This document shows positions 59,834 through 64,000 of a stretch of DNA of 64,000 nt, in pieces. The DNA lies in the NCBI RefSeq assembly GCF_019097595.1, contig NC_080710.1:26059280-26123279 (forward strand), in the 5' to 3' direction. Position 1 is the stretch's first letter. Each line of letters opens with the position of its first letter. The translations under genes were made by a program, and so were the position numbers. The stretch is from Hemibagrus wyckioides. Lineage: Eukaryota; Chordata; Actinopteri; Siluriformes; Bagridae. Below the pieces are notes generated by a model. That model saw only the letters and a list, made by a program, of their open reading frames with translations. It was not told the DNA's origin and did no database searches.

Positions 59834-60764
59834 ATATCAGGGCAATACCCGACCCCGACTGGCTCTTCATCAGCTTTGCGACTAGCAGGCAGTAATGCTT
59901 AATTGATGTCATGGAGGTTTCATGAGCCGTTGAAATGGGTTTCACTTTCTCCCAGTGCTTCACACTAGATAAAAGGAAACTAGTGAACATGTGTTGTGTT
60001 GTGTGATTTGTATGTACATATGTAGCATGTGTGAAAGGGATATTTTCGTTCTCCATCCATCCAGGCACACATGTCCTTTTTTTTTTCCTTCCATGGCAAT
60101 TACCCCCTCCTTCTCACCCGCTTCCATTATGTACCACCCCACTCACCCGTGTGGAGAGCTGCTGTGCTGACGAGCCTCGGCCTAGATTAGTGCCAATCTT
60201 ATTTGTGCTCAATTTACCCTCCATCACACCGCTGACATCAGTGGAATGGGCTCTTTAGTTTTTGTTCACTATTGCATGATTAGGTCTATGTGACAGCACC
60301 TTCCAAACCTTCCAAACCATAAGTGCATTCTGTCAGGGCTAAAATTCAACATGCATGTTCGTGTCAGTGTCACATTCATATATATCAGGCATCAGTTTGC
60401 AATGCTATAAAATGAGCAGTGTAGTTTTTAATATATAGATACGGAGGCATAGTAGTGTTTTAGTCTGAGCTTGGGCTTTTCCACTAAAAGCATGTTATTA
60501 GATGGACCGGCTACTCATTGGGGTGAATGTGTGTGTACATGGTGTTCTGCATCCATTTCCATGTCTCATTAAATGCTTTAATTTTAAAACGTCTCAATTC
60601 CAGCTGCCAGGCAAATCAATATCAAGCTCATATGAATGTGCTTGTTATAATATGTTATGATTTCTGTAATAACAGAGACGTATGGCTGATGAGCTACATG
60701 ATCAGAAACACTGTGGTGTTATTTGACAAAGAAAAATCCAGTCCAGTTTTTAATCTGGTGAAGA
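59834..60764. other. Unique non-coding sequence
   Basis: Nothing recognised. Confidence 0.4.
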
Positions 60765-60890
60765 TTTCTGTAAGGATCTGTTTATTTAACGTTCAGGGAA
60801 GGAGTCTCCAGTGCTTTGTAATAACCACAGGTAATGCTGTAACGTTAAATATTCCACCATGGGAGGAGTTTTTGCTCTTCCTGGTTTCAC
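60765..60890 (+). repeat. Dispersed repeat family X, copy 5
   Basis: 'GGAAGGAGTCTCCAGTGCTT' and 'GGTAATGCTGTAACGTTAAA' align with copy 6 ('GAAGAAGTCTCCAGTGTCAG', 'GGTAGCCGTAATGTTAAGTC'). Confidence 0.55.
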
Positions 60891-60892
60891 AG

Positions 60893-61225
60893 ACTGTAGA
60901 ATCAGATTCACCTTTATTGCCCTGTAGTGTGGGTTTACATGTACAAAGAATTTGTCTTGGTGTGCTGCTGCTTAATTATGACAGTAGAATACAAGAAATA
61001 ATAATAATAATAATAATAATAAGGTAAATACTGTATTACAAGGTAAGGAAATAAAAGTAAAAGAGTAGAAAGTTTTGAAATTAGAATAAGAATAATATAA
61101 ACATAAAGTTATGAAACTATGAACATAAATATAAAAAGAATATATTAAAAATCTATTTCACAAACAGCTGAATGTAAAATAAGTGAAAAGCATGAGGTAT
61201 TAACACAAAATGCATAAGGCGTACA
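60893..61225 (-). repeat. LINE-type 3' terminal repeat, minus strand
   Basis: 'TAGAATCAGATTCACCTTTA' then 'TTGCCCTGTAGTGTGGGTTT' and 'ACATGTACAAAGAATTTGTC' is the reversed 3' end of a fish LINE family. It is followed by (AAT)8 (60,998-61,021) and an A-rich region typical of the adjoining 3' UTR. Confidence 0.65.
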
Positions 61226-61228
61226 AGC

Positions 61229-61269
61229 AATAATAATAATAATAATAATAATAATGATAATAAATTTAA

Positions 61270-61360
<91 letters not shown>

Positions 61361-61402
61361 TAATAATAATAGTAATAATAATAATAGTAATAATAATAAT
61401 AA
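61229..61402. repeat. Compound trinucleotide array (AAT)n-(ACT)n-(AAT)n
   Basis: (AAT)8-9, a short 'GATAATAAATTTAATACT' break, (ACT)13-14, then about 30 AAT units with AATT and AGT interruptions. It is roughly 170 bp in all. The minus-strand frame is open through it (poly-Ile/Leu/Ser), which is an artefact. Confidence 0.97.
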
Positions 61403-62300
61403 AACTCTTACTTGTGTCATCACACCCTGACCTCATTAGTCATTATACATTTGTCATATAAGAACACTACTGAAGCATAAGACGTTCATTGTTTTGTTTT
61501 TGTTTTTGTTGACTCTATATAATGGAAATTTGACAATAAAGTGACCATGATTGAACAATATTTTACCATATGACCATATACAGGACATATTGTTGTGGTT
61601 TATTCATTAGTAGGTCAATGTCAAGAAGTGATCTTTCACTAACAAGTATAAAAAATAAAATAAAAAAAACGTTACTGATTTATTCTATAAGTTTGGCCTA
61701 AATTTTTTAGGCCTCATGTTTGACTATTTCTCTCCCAGTATAAAGATGCTACCTGGACTGCCTATGCTTCATCCCAATTCAAGCGTTTTTATCTATAGAA
61801 ATACAGACATCCTTCATCATAGAACACACACTCCATTCCTCCACAGAGTGTTCCTTATGGGTCAAAGTTCTATTGCAGATGGAGCTCCAGAGCTGCAGCA
61901 GGACAGATGAATGTTGTGATTGCTGCCTGCTTGTGTGTGTGTGTGTGGTTCCTGCAGGCAATAGGAGGTGGTCACCAACAGCCTGGAGCTGTTAACTCCT
62001 CTGAGACACCTAGCCGCAGGAGCGGGGAGAGGAGGAGGAGGAGGGGAAAGAGGAAGAGCAGAGAGGTGAAAGATCCAGGTGGCATGGCGACACATTGGAC
62101 GCCGGCATAATGAAAGGCATTGTGCTCTATTCTATACACAGTGTCCTGGAGAGAGGGTCACCTAATGTTTTATTCAGAGCCATGGGTTTTGTGTGTAAAA
62201 GTGTGAGTGTGTGTCTCTCCATTCAAACCCCAGAGGGTGATTTAATAACCCCTATTTCAGCAATGGGAGCAAATATGTGGTGGCTTCAGCTTGTATAGAC
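61403..62300. other. Unique sequence with a short (TG)n and (GAG)n
   Basis: (TG)n at 61,932-61,947 and a GAG/AGG-rich purine tract at 62,023-62,056. No gene is supported. Confidence 0.4.
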
Positions 62301-63254
62301 ATTGCCTGCATGAAGTGAATTAATTTCCAGTCCCTCATTCATGGCACTGAATGAAAGTGTGCATTGATGTAGATTGGCAATTACTACAACCTTTATCTGT
62401 TTATCAGATACGTCTGACCAAAAGGCATCGTGGTGGACGACTGAAAGTAACCTGGCACCCTTTGGTGCTAAACACAGACACACAGCCAGTCCTATTTGAG
62501 TCAGTCTGGCACCTTTAGGGCTGATGATTTATCCAGCTCTCCTGTGTGATGAGCAAGGTTAAGTCTCGGCAAGCCTGAGAATTAATTACACATTCCAAAA
62601 AACAGGTCAATTATCCCCAACACTTATTTGTCCTCTGTATAATTCCTTTCAAGGGCATGTGTGTGCCTGTGTGTGAGTATTTGTGTGTGTCTGTGTGTGA
62701 AACCTAGCAAGGCCAGGGAGTCCATTAGGCTGTACATTGCTATTACCCCCATGTTGCTAAAATGTTCACAGTGTGGAGAAACTGTTCTAAACTGGACTAA
62801 CTAAACAAGATGGCACATTCAGAAAGGTTAAAAGAAAGATTAACGTGGATTTTCTGCACTATAATGTCGCCTTTAGTTGACTCCGGAAAGCTATCTGTCT
62901 CCAGAAAGCTACCTAATTTGGTTCTTGATTGCTTGCTACTGTGCTTAAAAGTGTGTTTCGTTTTTTGTTGCTGGACCTTCTAACTGCAGTGATAGAATTT
63001 ATTTTATTACACCTACTTCTGTGATTTTAAGTTCTTCATTAAGTTCCATATTTTGTTGTTGTTAACCCTATCCTCCAAACATTAGAGATGCTGTTTAAAA
63101 TAATCTAAAACAAAACATCTTTCCATTAATAAAGATGTTAATTTTAAATATTCTGTATTCTGTCAGGAAAGTTGCTGCTTTTTTAACAAACCCATTCTAA
63201 TACTAGTAAGTGCTTCTAAAGGTGAAAACATACACAGATGCTCCACATAAACAA
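62301..63254. other. Unique non-coding sequence
   Basis: 62,300-62,640 is complex, repeat-free sequence and a candidate conserved non-coding element. An imperfect (TG)n follows at about 62,658-62,700. No gene is seen. Confidence 0.35.
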
Positions 63255-63420
63255 TTTCCTGACCAGATTAATAGCTGAGTTAGAATTCTTTTTGGAAGAA
63301 GTCTCCAGTGTCAGTGCTTTTGACCAGTCTGAGGTAGCCGTAATGTTAAGTCTAACAGCACAGGAACGTTTTCATGACAGATGGCTTTGTGGTTTCTCTT
63401 TAATAAGCTGCATTCTTTTT
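63255..63420 (+). repeat. Dispersed repeat family X, copy 6
   Basis: 'GAAGAAGTCTCCAGTGTCAG', 'CAGTCTGAGGTAGCCGTAAT', 'AGTCTAACAGCACAGGAACG' and 'CATGACAGATGGCTTTGTGG' give the longest readable copy of the family's middle. The 62-codon open frame across it is spurious. Confidence 0.55.
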
Positions 63421-64000
63421 AAATAATGTAAGCCTGGTGAAAGAACAACAGATTATAACCCTTGTAATGTACAATAGATATAACAAGTCCTGTAAAAATG
63501 CCAGTTTTTTTTTTTGTGAAGATAAATCATGTCAAACCTGTCAGTATAAAAATGCAATGTATAAGAAAGTGATCACAGTCACAATAACTTGGTTGCATAA
63601 GTTTGTAATGAGGAATGGGGGCTATAATCACCTTCAATTTAATGTTCAAGAGTAATTATAACACAGCTGTCATCACTGACATTATTCTGATTAATCCCAA
63701 TTAAACTGCGTATTCGAATCCTCCTGGGAAGTTCCTATTTACAAGTTGGGAAACCTTAATTGTGAAGTCAGGCATAATAAATAATCAACTTCAGGGTGGT
63801 AACAGTAACTGTGCATCGGTCCGCATCACACCACCCCTTCACTGATTATTTTCCTATATCAGCATGCCCTGATGTGTTTTATTCCTAAATTCATTCTTCT
63901 ATATGACCTCACTGCACCGAGATGTATTCTGATGACTGAACTGATATAAGAAGGGTGCATTTTATATCTCTTACCCATGGCAAGCTGGCTCTAATTCAGT
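63421..64000. other. Unique non-coding sequence to the window end
   Basis: 63,650-63,990 is compositionally complex with TAATCCCAATTAA-like homeodomain-type motifs (63,692-63,704). It is a candidate conserved non-coding element. No gene is seen. Confidence 0.35.

Noticed and set aside
60527..61027. 166-codon plus-strand open frame
   Set aside because: It runs through a family X repeat copy, a reversed LINE 3' end and an (AAT)n array. There is no protein motif, so it is chance openness.

Overview
The window looks like a piece of intergenic or deep intronic DNA from a ray-finned fish. The base composition is AT-rich. Simple-sequence repeats are very dense, mainly (CA)n, (CT)n, (AT)n, (AAT)n and one pentanucleotide tract. 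Many dispersed elements are of teleost type: two tRNA-derived SINE families, remnants of CR1/L2-like LINEs, Tc1-like and hAT-like relics and MITEs. The SINE family ending in 'GGGATATGTGAAGAAAGAAT' and 'GTGACAAATAAAGGCT' suggests an ostariophysan, most likely a catfish, but that is recollection rather than a search result.

I find no convincing protein-coding gene, tRNA, rRNA or CRISPR array. Every open stretch is short. The longer ones are explained by stop-poor simple repeats (10.2-10.9, 25.3-25.6, 49.2-49.5 kb), by codon-like minisatellite (17.6 kb), or by transposon relics (9.2, 28.3, 32.1, 56.8 kb).

Layout. 0-0.75 kb is a nest of transposon fragments: a LINE relic split by another repeat, then two minus-strand SINEs. 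2.4 kb holds an intact-looking hAT-type MITE with an 8-bp target duplication. 5.9-6.4 kb holds a Tc1-like relic with inverted ends. 7.6 kb has an AT-rich inverted repeat and 9.0-9.5 kb a second LINE relic. 10.3-10.85 kb is a pyrimidine-only block. 12.5 kb carries one member of a recurrent unnamed repeat seen again at 30.0, 50.3, 52.2, 60.8 and 63.3 kb. 15-17 kb holds a LINE 3' end, a dispersed repeat and two abutting SINEs, and 17.55-18.03 kb is a hexamer-based minisatellite. 18-27.7 kb is mostly unique sequence with microsatellites. 27.7-30.4 kb is a cluster of SINE and LINE copies, and 32-36 kb has more SINEs and a hairpin-forming (AAT)/(ATT) tract. 38.3-38.85 kb has a long (TA)n and a teleost dispersed repeat. 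40.6-44.4 kb has SINEs and a long imperfect palindrome, 48-53.5 kb more SINEs, a (TTCTC)27 tract, (TA)n and a retroposed repeat with a 12-bp target duplication. 56.7-57.4 kb is a fold-back Tc1 derivative and 58.1-58.6 kb a MITE with long inverted ends. 60.9-61.4 kb is a LINE tail grading into a 170-bp trinucleotide array.

The remaining unique stretches hold no gene I can support. Several of them (about 1.1, 8.3, 33.3, 37.0, 39.1, 44.8, 53.8, 55.9, 62.4 and 63.7 kb) have compositionally complex sequence. They are the best places to test for conserved non-coding elements, as would be expected near a developmental gene, but no alignment could be run.
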